DNA of 64,000 nt from Skeletonema tropicum. Lineage: Eukaryota; Bacillariophyta; Thalassiosirophyceae; Thalassiosirales; Thalassiosiraceae. Below are positions 32,667-43,500 of the stretch, one piece after another. Position numbers and translations under genes: made by a program. Every line of letters begins with the position of its first letter. Positions within the stretch are counted from its first letter, which is position 1. The stretch covers positions 992,001 through 1,056,000 of the forward strand of contig CM074131.1 in NCBI GenBank assembly GCA_037178625.1, written 5' to 3'. The notes below the pieces were generated by a model. That model saw only the letters and a program-made list of their open reading frames with translations, searched no databases and was not told where the DNA came from.

Positions 32667-34318
32667 ATGGGCTCAAGCAAGAAGAATTCTCTTTCGTTGA
32701 CTGTGGCCGCTGGAGCTGCCACATTGATAGCTGCAGTCTGGATGTACAACCAGCGTTCAAAGAAGACACACAACTCGGAAGATGAATCTGCTGCGACATC
32801 ATGCAATAGCTCGGGATGCGTACTTGAAACGAAAGTAGTTGAAGAACACAATGATGTTGATGTGAAAGAAGAACCATCATCAAACGATGATACGGTGGTT
32901 TCGCCTTCTGTAGCTGATGATGCCGACAGCACTACACCTACACCAGACGCATCAAATACAGAACGAAGAAGCATCAATCCACTACTAATGCACAGTCGTC
33001 CTCACAACAACAAAGAAATGAAAATGGTTCCTTCCCTCGAGATTGGCTAAAACAACTCCTCCTAAGCCACGCCCACAACCATCCAAACCTACCCCAAAAC
33101 CTCCAAGACAAGGCACTCGTCGTAGCACCAATGGTAGACGCCTCCGACCTCCCCTACCGCCTCCTAACCCGACGATACAACACCAACCTCTGCTTCACAC
33201 CCATGATACACGCACGAATGTTCATCGAAAAGGAAGGCTATCGTCGTAAATTCTGGAGGTATCACGGTATGCCCAAGGAAGATCGACCTCTCATTGCTCA
33301 ATTCTGTGGATATGATAAGGAAGTGTTGTTTCAAGCCATGAAGGTGGTGGAAGATCATGTCGATGGAGTGGATATTAATTGTGGGTGTCCGCAGAATATA
33401 GCCAAGAAGGGACAGTATGGTGCGTATTTGATGGAGAAGGATGGTGGGGATTGTATTGTGGAGATTGTGAGGTATTTGGCACCACGATTGAAGGTACCGG
33501 TGAGTGTGAAACTTCGTATCCTGCCATCGGAGGGGGAAGGAGAAGAACCTAGATTTGAAGATAGTATGGATCTGTATAGACGATTGGTTGATGCGGGTGC
33601 ATCCATGTTGACAATTCATGGAAGGACGAGAGAACAACGGCAGCGAAAGACTGGTGCTGCCGATTGGAAATTCACAAAACGGGTCGTGGATGAATTCAAG
33701 GATCGTATTCCCGTCTTGAGTAATGGAAGTATTTCCAACATGGATGATGTGGAGCGATGCCTGGAGGAGACTGGAGCCGATGGTGTCATGGTTTCCGAGG
33801 CAATTTTGGAGTATCCCCCACTCTTTATGCAGACAAATGTGGAAGCTACCAATTATCAACGAACTGGCCCCGGAAGACTTCAAATGGCAGAAGATTACTT
33901 GGAGCTGTGCAAACAATACCCACCTGATGCTGGAGGGCAGGGTAGTGGGCTAAAGTGTATCAGGGCCCATATCCACAGATTTTTACACGCAGATTTACAA
34001 ACTCATACGATTGTTAGAGATGCAGTGGTCAGAGCATTTTCAATGGAGGCAGCTGATAATGCTGTGAAAATGGTACGTGATATTCACAAGGAAATTAATC
34101 ATGATCCTACGAAGGAACAGTTGAGTTGGTATGTGAGACATCGAATGGATTGGGAGGAGGGTTTTGTGAACAAGAATCCGGAACCTAGTCCTGAAAAAGT
34201 CTTTGTGGAAGAAAAGAAAGTCGAAGAAATTGAAGATGAGGAGGATGATGGTGGTTGTTGTTTCAGTCCTAGTGATCCATTCGGAGAGAGTTGTGGCGTT
34301 GAAGACGGTGATTATTAA
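32667..34318 (+). CDS. tRNA-dihydrouridine synthase, Dus1-type, with N-terminal anchor (one frameshift)
   Basis: FMN enzyme reducing uridine in the tRNA D-loop. From ATG 32667 the N-terminus has a hydrophobic segment (SLTVAAGAATLIAAVWMY) and an acidic Ser/Thr-rich linker, stopping at about 33050. The Dus domain is one frame over. It starts NGSFPRDWLKQLLLSHAHNH, then VVAPMVDASDLPYRLLTRRY (the APMV-x-SD-x-P-R signature), GVDINCGCPQNIAKKGQYGA (catalytic Cys in the CGCPQ loop), VSVKLRI, TIHGRTREQ and PVLSNGSISN, ending at 34318 after an acidic tail. Starting the protein at ATG 33131 would remove the first strand of the barrel, so a single-base shift in the Gln/Asn-rich linker near 32960-33000 is the simplest reading. 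Dus1 subfamily by the CPQ-x-IA-x-KG-x-YGA pattern. Confidence 0.88.
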
Positions 34319-34382
34319 TTTAGACCTGCAGTTGCAACTGTGTATAGTGCGTAACTATATCTATAACAAAGTAATGTGACAG

Positions 34383-35842
34383 CTACGAATCGCAACCCAA
34401 CTTTAAACTAGTTTGAAAGTCTCGAAGATGAAGCCACGCATTGGCAGCATATTTCTCACCCTTGACCACCGCTAACGCTTCGTGGTCTGTTCTGCGATCC
34501 ATTTTATTGACATCCTCGTCCAGAATTGATGGCCAGATTAATACTCTCCCTTGCTTAGGTTCAATGGTTAAGTTGTTCAGAACAGGAAAACGAGTGCCTC
34601 CTCCCTCCTCAACCGAATTGAAGTAAATGAAGAATGTGAGTAACCGCGGCCCATGCAACTGACCTACGTGCTTGACAATGAAGTCATTGTGCTGTTTGTA
34701 GTATTGCCCTTCATTGTATTTGAGTAGTTGCAGAAATTCCGAGTTTTCCTCTGGGATCTGTGTGAGGTCATGGATTTTTGTACGGAGTTCTTTCACGACA
34801 GGATCTACATAGCATTGTGAATTGCACCACGCATGAGAGGAGGTGCGAACATCTATGATTTGATCTCCAGCCTGGCTCCGTTCATATCCCAGCCTCTCCC
34901 CCCATCCTCTCAGTGTGTCAACTTCCTTCTGGGAGATGAAATTCTCCAATGTCACCACCCACGGACCATCCGGAACACTATTCTCATCATTATCATCATT
35001 CGGCATCTTCGCCGGTCTACTCCACACCTTAGGATCATACCCTGCTTCCTTTGCTCCCTCAATAATTGTTTCGAATAACAAATCCATCCCACCATTTTCA
35101 ATTGCGTTCTTTGCATCAGGACCGGGTAAGCACTTCTGTTCCAATTCCAACACATAGTCGCATGATTGACAGGCAGGAGCACAATGTTGTTTCATGTAAG
35201 ATGGGTTGGTCTCACATCCATCCCCCAACGCCCATACGGAACAATCCGAATGCGCATTGAGACACTTGTTTCGAATTGCATCGTATGCTTCATCTTCGTT
35301 GATTCGTCTAAAATATTCTGTGGATTGTTTCACAATTTCTTTTACCGCATCAAAGTCTTTCGATCGAGGTATCCGTTGTGGCTTGCCAAAGTCGTTTTCG
35401 TCGATTATACCGCATACTTTGCAGCTTCGACTGCAGTGAGTGAGCATGTCTGTATTATAATAGGGTGTCAGATTATTTAAATGATGCATGAGTAAGTTAC
35501 TTTCATTTTGTGTCAAAAAGAAGCAGCACCCATCATGTATATTATCTGATAAGTATACTCACAGTTGGGATTCGCGTCGCATTCTCCTTCATCACTCCAC
35601 ACTTTACAGAGTTCATGTTGGTCAACACATGTTGCAAGGATGGCGTCATCTTCGTCATCATCTTCTGCTTCTGATGAGCCATCATTATCATCTGGAGGAG
35701 CTGAGCACTCTTCTCTTGTGTCATTGGCTGTGCAGACGGAGTTGTTGCTGTCGTCGGCAGTAGCGGCCGCTGCTGCTGAGGAGAAGATTAATACGCTTAG
35801 CAGTAGGGCGGCTACTAGCCATGATCGTAATCGTACCGCCAT
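34383..35842 (-). CDS. prolyl 4-hydroxylase with two ShK domains, secreted (two exons)
   Basis: Exon 1 is 35842-35563 and exon 2 is 35449-34383, with a GTGAGT donor and an ATACAG acceptor; 448 aa in frame. The signal peptide (LRSWLVAALLLSVLIFSSAA) sends it to the ER. An acidic stretch precedes ShKT domain 1, which is split by the intron (CVDQHELCKVWSDEGECDAN joined to YMLTHCSRSCKVC). ShKT domain 2 follows (CLNAHSDCSVWALGDGCETN ... HCAPACQSC). The C-terminal Fe(II)/2-oxoglutarate dioxygenase has WVVTLENFIS, HND (iron ligands, about residues 346-348), RLLTFFIYFN with GGGTRFP, and the distal HEALAVVKGEKYAANAWLH giving the third iron ligand and the 2-OG-binding Lys. It hydroxylates proline in secretory proteins. 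P4H-ShK fusions are common in algae and plants. Confidence 0.92.
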
Positions 35843-36242
35843 GGTTTGCCGATAAAGTTAGCAGTATGGGAGCAGCGTCTGCTTGGATTGGGGCTGCTGG
35901 GGTGGCGGGCTGGGCGGGCGGGGCTGCTTCGCTTATGTATGTACTTATGACTTTTGTGATTGAGAAAGTTGAATCACGCTAACGCGATGAAAAGTTGAAA
36001 CGTGACTGGATCGGCTTTTAGTTACGCCTGTTACGCCTTCTCTCGCTTTTGGCGGGAGGGTACGATCGTTCCTTTTGCATACTAAATTCCTACCTATGTA
36101 CAATGCACGTCCTCTCAATCAAAAAAAAAGAAAAACCTCCCCTTCTCTCGCGGCTGACGCTGATGTCTATGTCAATGTCAATAGCTTACTATAATTTATG
36201 GCCTTAATTGAATCACCATAGCATCTGCAAAAGAAGATAGAA
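35843..36242. promoter_or_regulatory. divergent promoter region between P4H and EEP-Mut7C genes
   Basis: 400 bp between two outward-facing starts, with no coding frame. It contains GAGAAAGTTGAATCACGCTAACGCG and an A9 run near 36121. Confidence 0.5.
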
Positions 36243-39032
36243 ATGGTTGCTGCAGTGCCTCCATCATCATCGGCGATGGCGAAAATAGCGTCGCGGTCAC
36301 AACAACATGTGAAGCATCATATCAAGTGGGAGGATGTGATGAAGAATAGTCAGAAACAGGAGGCGCCAATTGAATCCAGTGACGAGAGTGGAAAGAAAGG
36401 TACCGTCGGCCGGCCGACAACTTCAAAACAACTTGCATCATTATCTTGGGTCGAACAAATATGCATGATTCCAACCAGTCAAACTGCCAACAGCGGCGCT
36501 GCTCCTGCTTCCACATCATCGTCAGACCAAACAACCAAAGAAGAATTCAATGTAGTTTCATGGAATGTTCTAGCGGAGCAATACTTAACTCCCAGATCTC
36601 ATCCCAATCTCCCAAATGAATATGCAGATGTCGTATTTCACAAGGAGAAACGACGACAGCTACTATCAGACACGCTGGAGCGATTCTGCTCTCCTCGCAG
36701 TTTCAACAGTGATACAATACGTAACAAATGGGATGTGCTCGCGTTGCAAGAGTTAGATCTACATCAACCCACTGATCCAATAATTCCTGCATTGGAATCG
36801 TGGGGGTATCAGGTAGTCAAAACATCCTCTGATCAGAGAAGAGATTGTTGTGCCATTGCATTTGATACCTCCAAGTTCAAGTTGGTGCGGATGGAGGTCG
36901 TACAGTTTGATGATTTGGCAACCATGAAAGAAGGGTCTGGCGATAACACCAATAACAATGATAATTCCTCTCAAACAAGAAATAGTGGGGAACAACAGGA
37001 TTCAACTGAGAAACTCACTTACAATACCATCAAACCAAGGAAAAACAAACCCGCCTCCTCAGAACTTACTGGACTAGTACGATCATTTCTACGGAGAAAT
37101 TGTGCATTGATTGTTCACCTTGAATCTACCCAGTCCAATAAATCCTTCGTTGTAACGTCCGCTCATTTATATTGGCATCCTGGATATGAATATGTGAAAA
37201 CTTGTCAGGCAAAGTATTTGTTGGATAGGGTGCATTCCATGGCAACATCTACAACGGCTGCATCTTCTGCTACAAATGCCAATAGAATACCAACAATTAT
37301 TTGTGGAGATATGAATTCCAAACCTGGCAGTGTTGTACATCAATTATTTACACGGTCGGATGTTGACGCAAGAATGGTGGCTCCGTGGCGGTACTTTTGG
37401 GAGGAAGAGGATGAGGAAAAATATTCAGAGGATGATGAGGGATATAGTACTACTTTTGGTGGTGAAAGGAAGGATGGGCAAGACGAGATAATTGTGGACG
37501 CTATGGCTGATTTGTCAATCAATACTGCAAACAATTCAAAATCATTGGTAGGAGGCTATATGATGGAAGGAATGGCTCCAGAGTTCGTGGCTTATTGTAG
37601 GGAGATTGGCTCTGACTTCTCAACATTTGGCCCTAGTGAGCCACGGGAAGACGTCGAGAGCAACTCCAACGATTTGAGGACAGTGCTTGATTCCCGCAGA
37701 CTGAATACACATATTAGTCCTCAAGACTACCAACATTCAACATCCCCAATACCTGTTCGATACATTTGCGACTACACGTTGAATAAGTTTACAAGATGGC
37801 TCCGTATTCTAGGGCTTGACGTGACATTGGAAACAGAGGCAGAAGAGAAAGAGAGGACAACCACTGGTGGCAAGATTGCCTTGTTTGAACATTGCAAAAG
37901 GGAACGGCGAACGCTGCTCACTACATCCTACAAACTTTTACTCCGCAAGGATTGCCCGCCTGGCGCCTATCTGTTGGATCCAAAATCATCATGTAGTCTT
38001 GAACAAGCTTTACCTCGACTTTTGATCACACATGGCGTGAAATTGATGCCGTGTCAATTTCTCACTAGATGTGTCGTTTGCAATGGCAACATCGTCCCTG
38101 TCTTTGACGACAACGAAAAAAGGTTAGTGTTTCAGGAGAATGCTTCTCCTTTTCGACTTCGTAAACCCCGTCTCCAACCACCCGATTTGCTTGTTTCTTC
38201 GTCCATGAACGATGACAACCATAGATCAGTGTTTCAGGAGAATGGTGCTCCTCCTGACTTGCTGGACTCCAAAGTAGATATGGAAGTTTTCCGCTGCGAT
38301 GGGTGCCGTCAAGGTTATTGGTGGGACGATAGGCCATCTTCGTCAGCGTCAAGGGTTTTTGCTCAAGCAACGAAACTGTTCAAGTTGTGCTTAAGGGGTG
38401 GAGTTGAAGTTGACATAGATGCGTCAAGTGATGATAAGAATCGTAAAGAGATCATGGGTGCTTTTGGTTTTATTGATGTCACGAAGGAGCAAGGTGGCAA
38501 CTTAGAATCAGAGTTGACTGTAATTCGGTGGTTACGTGACAACAAGCTTCGCAATCCATATCAGCTCCAAAGCGTATATAAAGTTGCGGGCGATAATGAT
38601 ATGAAATTGAGACAGCAATCTCCTAGGGAGTCAATACAATTTACGAATGTCACAAGCGAGTTTGTTGGCTTGTTAGATTATGTCTTCTATGAGCCATCAA
38701 AGTTTGAGAAAGTAGCAAACCTCTTCGTCCCATCATCGTTAAAGACTATGAATCACAATGGAACAGTAGGCGGACATTTGCTTCCGAGTAACGCATGGCC
38801 GAGTGATCACATTGCTGTTGGAGCTCGGCTAGCTTTCAAGGTAGACAAGGCGAAGAGTAAAAGCAAGCCCAAGAGCGACACAAAAACCAAGAGCAAACAT
38901 CTGACGTCACATCCTTTACGATGTGGCTGTGGATGTATACCAAACATTCTGAGTCTTCACGAGATGGCTGAACTAAGAAAGAAGGCTCGAGAGGCAGCAA
39001 AGGCAAAAGCTGCAGCGTCACTGACATCATAA
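36243..39032 (+). CDS. CCR4/angel-type EEP nuclease with an inserted Mut7-C domain
   Basis: 929 aa, single exon. The endonuclease/exonuclease/phosphatase fold is complete but split. The N-part has FNVVSWNVLAEQYL (about residue 102), ALQELD (catalytic Glu, about 178), SAHLYWHP (about 308) and IICGDMNSKPGS (about 354). The C-part has LLDYVFYEP (about 810) and PSDHIAVGA (catalytic Asp-His, about 855). Between them, about residues 505-700, sits a Mut7-C RNase-like domain: RYICDYTLNKFTRWLRILGL, RRTLLTTSYKLLL, CVVCNGNIVPV and a zinc-ribbon-like CDGCRQGYWWDD. In Mut7-C proteins the second motif is usually TRD; here it is TTS, so one acidic residue is missing. Probable role in mRNA deadenylation or RNA decay. 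The Lys-rich C-terminus may localise it. The domain insertion is unusual. Confidence 0.85.
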   Translation: MVAAVPPSSSAMAKIASRSQQHVKHHIKWEDVMKNSQKQEAPIESSDESGKKGTVGRPTTSKQLASLSWVEQICMIPTSQTANSGAAPASTSSSDQTTKEEFNVVSWNVLAEQYLTPRSHPNLPNEYADVVFHKEKRRQLLSDTLERFCSPRSFNSDTIRNKWDVLALQELDLHQPTDPIIPALESWGYQVVKTSSDQRRDCCAIAFDTSKFKLVRMEVVQFDDLATMKEGSGDNTNNNDNSSQTRNSGEQQDSTEKLTYNTIKPRKNKPASSELTGLVRSFLRRNCALIVHLESTQSNKSFVVTSAHLYWHPGYEYVKTCQAKYLLDRVHSMATSTTAASSATNANRIPTIICGDMNSKPGSVVHQLFTRSDVDARMVAPWRYFWEEEDEEKYSEDDEGYSTTFGGERKDGQDEIIVDAMADLSINTANNSKSLVGGYMMEGMAPEFVAYCREIGSDFSTFGPSEPREDVESNSNDLRTVLDSRRLNTHISPQDYQHSTSPIPVRYICDYTLNKFTRWLRILGLDVTLETEAEEKERTTTGGKIALFEHCKRERRTLLTTSYKLLLRKDCPPGAYLLDPKSSCSLEQALPRLLITHGVKLMPCQFLTRCVVCNGNIVPVFDDNEKRLVFQENASPFRLRKPRLQPPDLLVSSSMNDDNHRSVFQENGAPPDLLDSKVDMEVFRCDGCRQGYWWDDRPSSSASRVFAQATKLFKLCLRGGVEVDIDASSDDKNRKEIMGAFGFIDVTKEQGGNLESELTVIRWLRDNKLRNPYQLQSVYKVAGDNDMKLRQQSPRESIQFTNVTSEFVGLLDYVFYEPSKFEKVANLFVPSSLKTMNHNGTVGGHLLPSNAWPSDHIAVGARLAFKVDKAKSKSKPKSDTKTKSKHLTSHPLRCGCGCIPNILSLHEMAELRKKAREAAKAKAAASLTS

Positions 39033-39718
39033 TAAGTAAAGATACAGTCATTTCCTGCAGTCATGTTATGTTACTTTACTATCTACGTAAAAGAGCTGTA
39101 GCAGCCTACTAGACATGTTCAAGTCTCTAACTCATCCTGATCACTACAACAAGAACGGTAAGTTGCAGCATCTCACTAGGGTAGCCATTTCTTTGCCTTA
39201 AGGCAGAGCATCCATTCATCTTCCTCTTCTCCCGGTACAGGGTAAACACACATCGGTCTATCTGTCATCCAACAATGTGTAACAACATTGCTGAAGACAG
39301 GACTTCCTGGCCCCTGCAGTCGATACAATACCCACGCTGATGGTGGGTATGTGCGACTTTGCATCGAGCATAAAATTCCAACGAAAAACTAGATCTCAAG
39401 AGGGACGCAAACCAAGCAACACATCTAATCATAATTGCAATCAAAGGTATCATGGAAGACCCTTTACAGAATTCACAGCGCAAAAACGCAATGAAAATGT
39501 GGAGCTGCTACGAACTACGATGTAATAGTAATGTAACAGAAATTTTAAAGTACGTCTGATTAGCCCTCTAGGGGCGAAATTATGACTAACCAACATGTGT
39601 GCTGTGTCGTCGGTATTGATACTTCATATACTGCCTTCACAGCTGTTTCTCAGATCGCACTCCAAGCCAGAAGACCTAAATAGTCTCCTGACCAGGATTA
39701 GTTCAACCATATGGTTGT
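39033..39718. other. intergenic, no gene seen
   Basis: Convergent 3' region of the EEP gene and the broken minus-strand gene. The overlapping frames at 39176-39525 are ragged and carry no domain. Confidence 0.45.
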
Positions 39719-40464
39719 TTACGTCTTCGATTTCTCGAGTTCATTGAGGACTGCGTCCATTCTCGGCTGTCCATTCTCACGATACAATACTACTCTATTT
39801 GCGTGTTCCTCGGCTTCATCAGCCACACGCTGTCGCTGAGGTGGCGGTAATGGTGGGCCGAATGCATTGAAGTAGAACGATAGAGTACGTTGACTTTTCT
39901 TCTGTTGTTCTGCTTGCATCTCGACCGCTTGCCTGCCTATCTTGAGGTGATGCACCAACAATCGCCTAGTAGCCAAATCCATACTGCTGATTTCGTCAAT
40001 ACTATTTTGCCCACCGTTGGTGAAAGCCTGGCGGCAACTCCTCTCGATGTTGACTGTACCATACCAATTGCTCTGATAAATGTGCACAATCTCAATTTGC
40101 TTGTCAAATGACTGGGTTCCATGAGCTAGTATATTTCGCTAATGCCACCCGATAGTGCAACTTCATACCAGATCAATTTTTGGAATTGATAAAACTGCTG
40201 GTGGGCGTCCCCATGATGAGTACTTTCCAATGCTCGATATCATTCTTTTACCAGATATCCTCTGAAGAAGAAGTCCTCCCACCCGAGGTCACGAAGTGCT
40301 TCCAAAGCTTCCTGGATCCTCGGGTTATCTGATGTGGTTCGAATCTCGCCCACGTTTGCATATTGTTCTAATAAGTCCGCAACTCTGAGTAGTATTCTTC
40401 ATGATTTTTTCCGGAGTCCTTTCTTGCAGAGTGCTGCTAAATATGCAGCACGTTTCGCAGCCAT
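39719..40464 (-). pseudogene. broken gene at the edge of the satellite array
   Basis: From ATG 40464 the minus strand reads DMAAKRAAYLAALCKKGLRK, then one in-frame TGA, and continues in the same frame with ILLRVADLLEQYANVGEIRT and ALRDLGWEDFFFRGYL to a stop near 40246. A second stretch, 40087-39719, reads as helical, Gln/Arg-rich protein (SSMDLATRRLLVHHLKIGRQ, then an EKSKT end). The texture is protein-like but interrupted, and the 5' side runs into the satellite. Unknown family. Could also be two exons of a live gene with the TGA lying in a mis-called base. Confidence 0.4.
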
Positions 40465-40511
40465 ATCCGGGTGAGAACATTGAAACACGTATGCTATTGT
40501 TTCGTCATCAC

Positions 40512-43500
40512 ATCAGCTACGACGTTGTAGCATCGCCATTACGTAAGCTATCCGACTGAGCAGCTCTAATGTACATTTGCGTCATCACCGACAACTATAA
40601 TGAGCCTCTAGAAGCGGCTCATGCGCATATTGACGACGATTGGTACGATGTGGTTGAACGTGTGCTGCTGTATGGCTCAAAGTGGACCTCTCAGACACTC
40701 TCAGATCAGCTACGACGTTGTAGCATCGCCATTACGTAAGCTATCCAACTGAGCAGCTCTAATGTACATTTGCGTCATCACCGACAACTATAATGAGCCT
40801 CTAGAAGCGGCTCATGCGCATATTGACGACGATTGGTACGATGTGGTTGAATGCGGTGTGCTGCTATTTGGCTCAAAGTGGCTCTCAGATCAGCTACGAC
40901 GTTGTAGCATCGCCATTACATAAGCTATCCGACTGAGCAGCTCTAATGTACATTTGCGTCATCACCGACAACTATAATGAGCCTCTAGAAGCGGCTCATG
41001 CGTATATTTACGACGATTGGTACGATGTGGTTGAATGCGGTGTGCTGCTGTTTGGCTCAAAGTGAACCTCTCAGACACTCTCAGATCAGCTACAACGTTG
41101 TAACATCGCCATTACGTAAGCTATCCGACTGAGCAGCTCAAATGTACATTTGCGTCATCACCGACAACTATAATGAGCCTCTAGAAGCGGCTCATGCGCA
41201 TATTGACGACGATTGGTACGATGTGGTTGAATGCGGTGTGCTGCTGTTTGGCTCAAAGTGGCTCTCAGATCAGCTACGACGTTGTAGCATCGCCATTACG
41301 TAAGCTATCCGACTGAGCAGCTCTAATGTACATTTGCGTCATCACCGACAACTATAATGAGCCTCTAGAAGCGGCTCATGCGCATATTGACGACGATTGG
41401 TACGATGTGGTTGAATGCGGTGTGCTGCTATTTGGCTCAAAGTGGACCTCTCAGACACTCTCAGATCAGCTACGACGTTGTAACATCGCCATTACGTAAG
41501 CTATCCGACTGAGCAGCTCTAATGTACATTTGCGTCATCACCGACAACTATAATGAGCCTCTAGAAGCGGCTCATGCGCATATTGACGACGATTGGTACG
41601 ATGTGGTTGAACGTGTGCTGCTATTTGGCTCAAAGTGGACCTCTCCGACACTCTCAGATCAGCTACGACGTTGTAACATCGCCATTACGTAAGCTATCCG
41701 ACTGAGCAGCTCTGATGTACATTTGCGTCATCACCGTCAACTATAATGAGCCTCTAGAAGCGGCTCATGCGCATATTGATGACGATTGGTACGATGTGGT
41801 TGAATGCGGTGTGCTGCTATTTGGCTCAAAGTGGACCTCTCAGACACTCTCAGATCAGCTACGACGTTGTAGCATCGCCATTACATAAGCTATCCGACTG
41901 AGCAGCTCTAATGTACATTTGCGTCATCACCGACAACTATAATGAGCCTCTAGAAGCGGCTCATGCGCATATTGACGACGATTGGTACGATGTGGTTGAA
42001 TGCGGTGTGCTGCTATTTGGCTCAAAGTGGACCTCTCAGACACTCTCAGATCAGCTACGACGTTGTAACATCGCCATTACGTAAGCTATCCGACTGAGCA
42101 GCTCTAATGTACATTTGCGTCATCACCGACAACTATAATGAGCCTCTAGAAGCGGCTCATGCGCATATTGATGACGATTGGTACGATGTGGTTGGACGTG
42201 TGCTGCTATTTGGCTCAAAGTGGACCTCTCGAATCAGCTACGACGTTGTAGCATCGCCATTACGTAAGCTATCCGACTGAGCAGCTCTAATGTACATTTG
42301 CGTCATCACCGACAACTATAATGAGCCTCTAGAAGCGGCTCATGCGCATATTGACGACGATTGGTACGATGTGGTTGAACGTGTGATGCTATTTGGCTCA
42401 AAGTGGACCTCTCAGACACTCTCAGATCAGCTACGACGTTGTAGCATCGCCATTACGTAAGCTATCCGACTGAGCAGCTCTGATGTATATTTGCGTCATC
42501 ACCGACAACTATAATGAGCCTCTAGAAGCGGCTCATGCGCATATTGACGACGATTGGTACGATGTGGTTGAACGTGTGCTGCTGTTTGGCTCAAAGTGGA
42601 CCTCTCCGACACTCTCAGATCAGCTACGACGTTGTAACATCGCCATTACGTAAGCTATCCGACTGAGCAGCTCTGATGTACATTTGCGTCATCACCGTCA
42701 ACTATAATGAGCCTCTAGAAGCGGCTCATGCGCATATTGATGACGATTGGTACGATGTGGTTGAATGCGGTGTGCTGCTATTTGGCTCAAAGTGGACCTC
42801 TCAGACACTCTCAGATCAGCTACGACGTTGTAGCATCGCCATTACATAAGCTATCCGACTGAGCAGCTCTAATGTACATTTGCGTCATCACCGACAACTA
42901 TAATGAGCCTCTAGAAGCGGCTCATGCGCATATTGACGACGATTGGTACGATGTGGTTGAACGTGTGATGCTATTTGGCTCAAAGTGGACCTCTCGAATC
43001 AGCTACGACGTTGTAGCATCGCCATTACGTAAGCTATCCGACTGAGCAGCTCTAATGTACATTTGCGTCATCACCGACAACTATAATGAGCCTCTAGAAG
43101 CGGCTCATGCGCATATTGACGACGATTGGTACGATGTGGTTGAACGTGTGATGCTATTTGGCTCAAAGTGGACCTCTCAGACACTCTCAGATCAGCTACG
43201 ACGTTGTAGCATCGCCATTACGTAAGCTATCCGACTGAGCAGCTCTGATGTATATTTGCGTCATCACCGACAACTATAATGAGCCTCTAGAAGCGGCTCA
43301 TGCGCATATTGACGACGATTGGTACGATGTGGTTGAACGTGTGCTGCTGTTTGGCTCAAAGTGGACCTCTCCGACACTCTCAGATCAGCTACGACGTTGT
43401 AACATCGCCATTACGTAAGCTATCCGACTGAGCAGCTCTGATGTACATTTGCGTCATCACCGTCAACTATAATGAGCCTCTAGAAGCGGCTCATGCGCAT

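Noticed and set aside
33164..33916. 250-codon minus-strand frame
   Set aside because: Antisense to the Dus catalytic domain, which is unmistakable on the plus strand.
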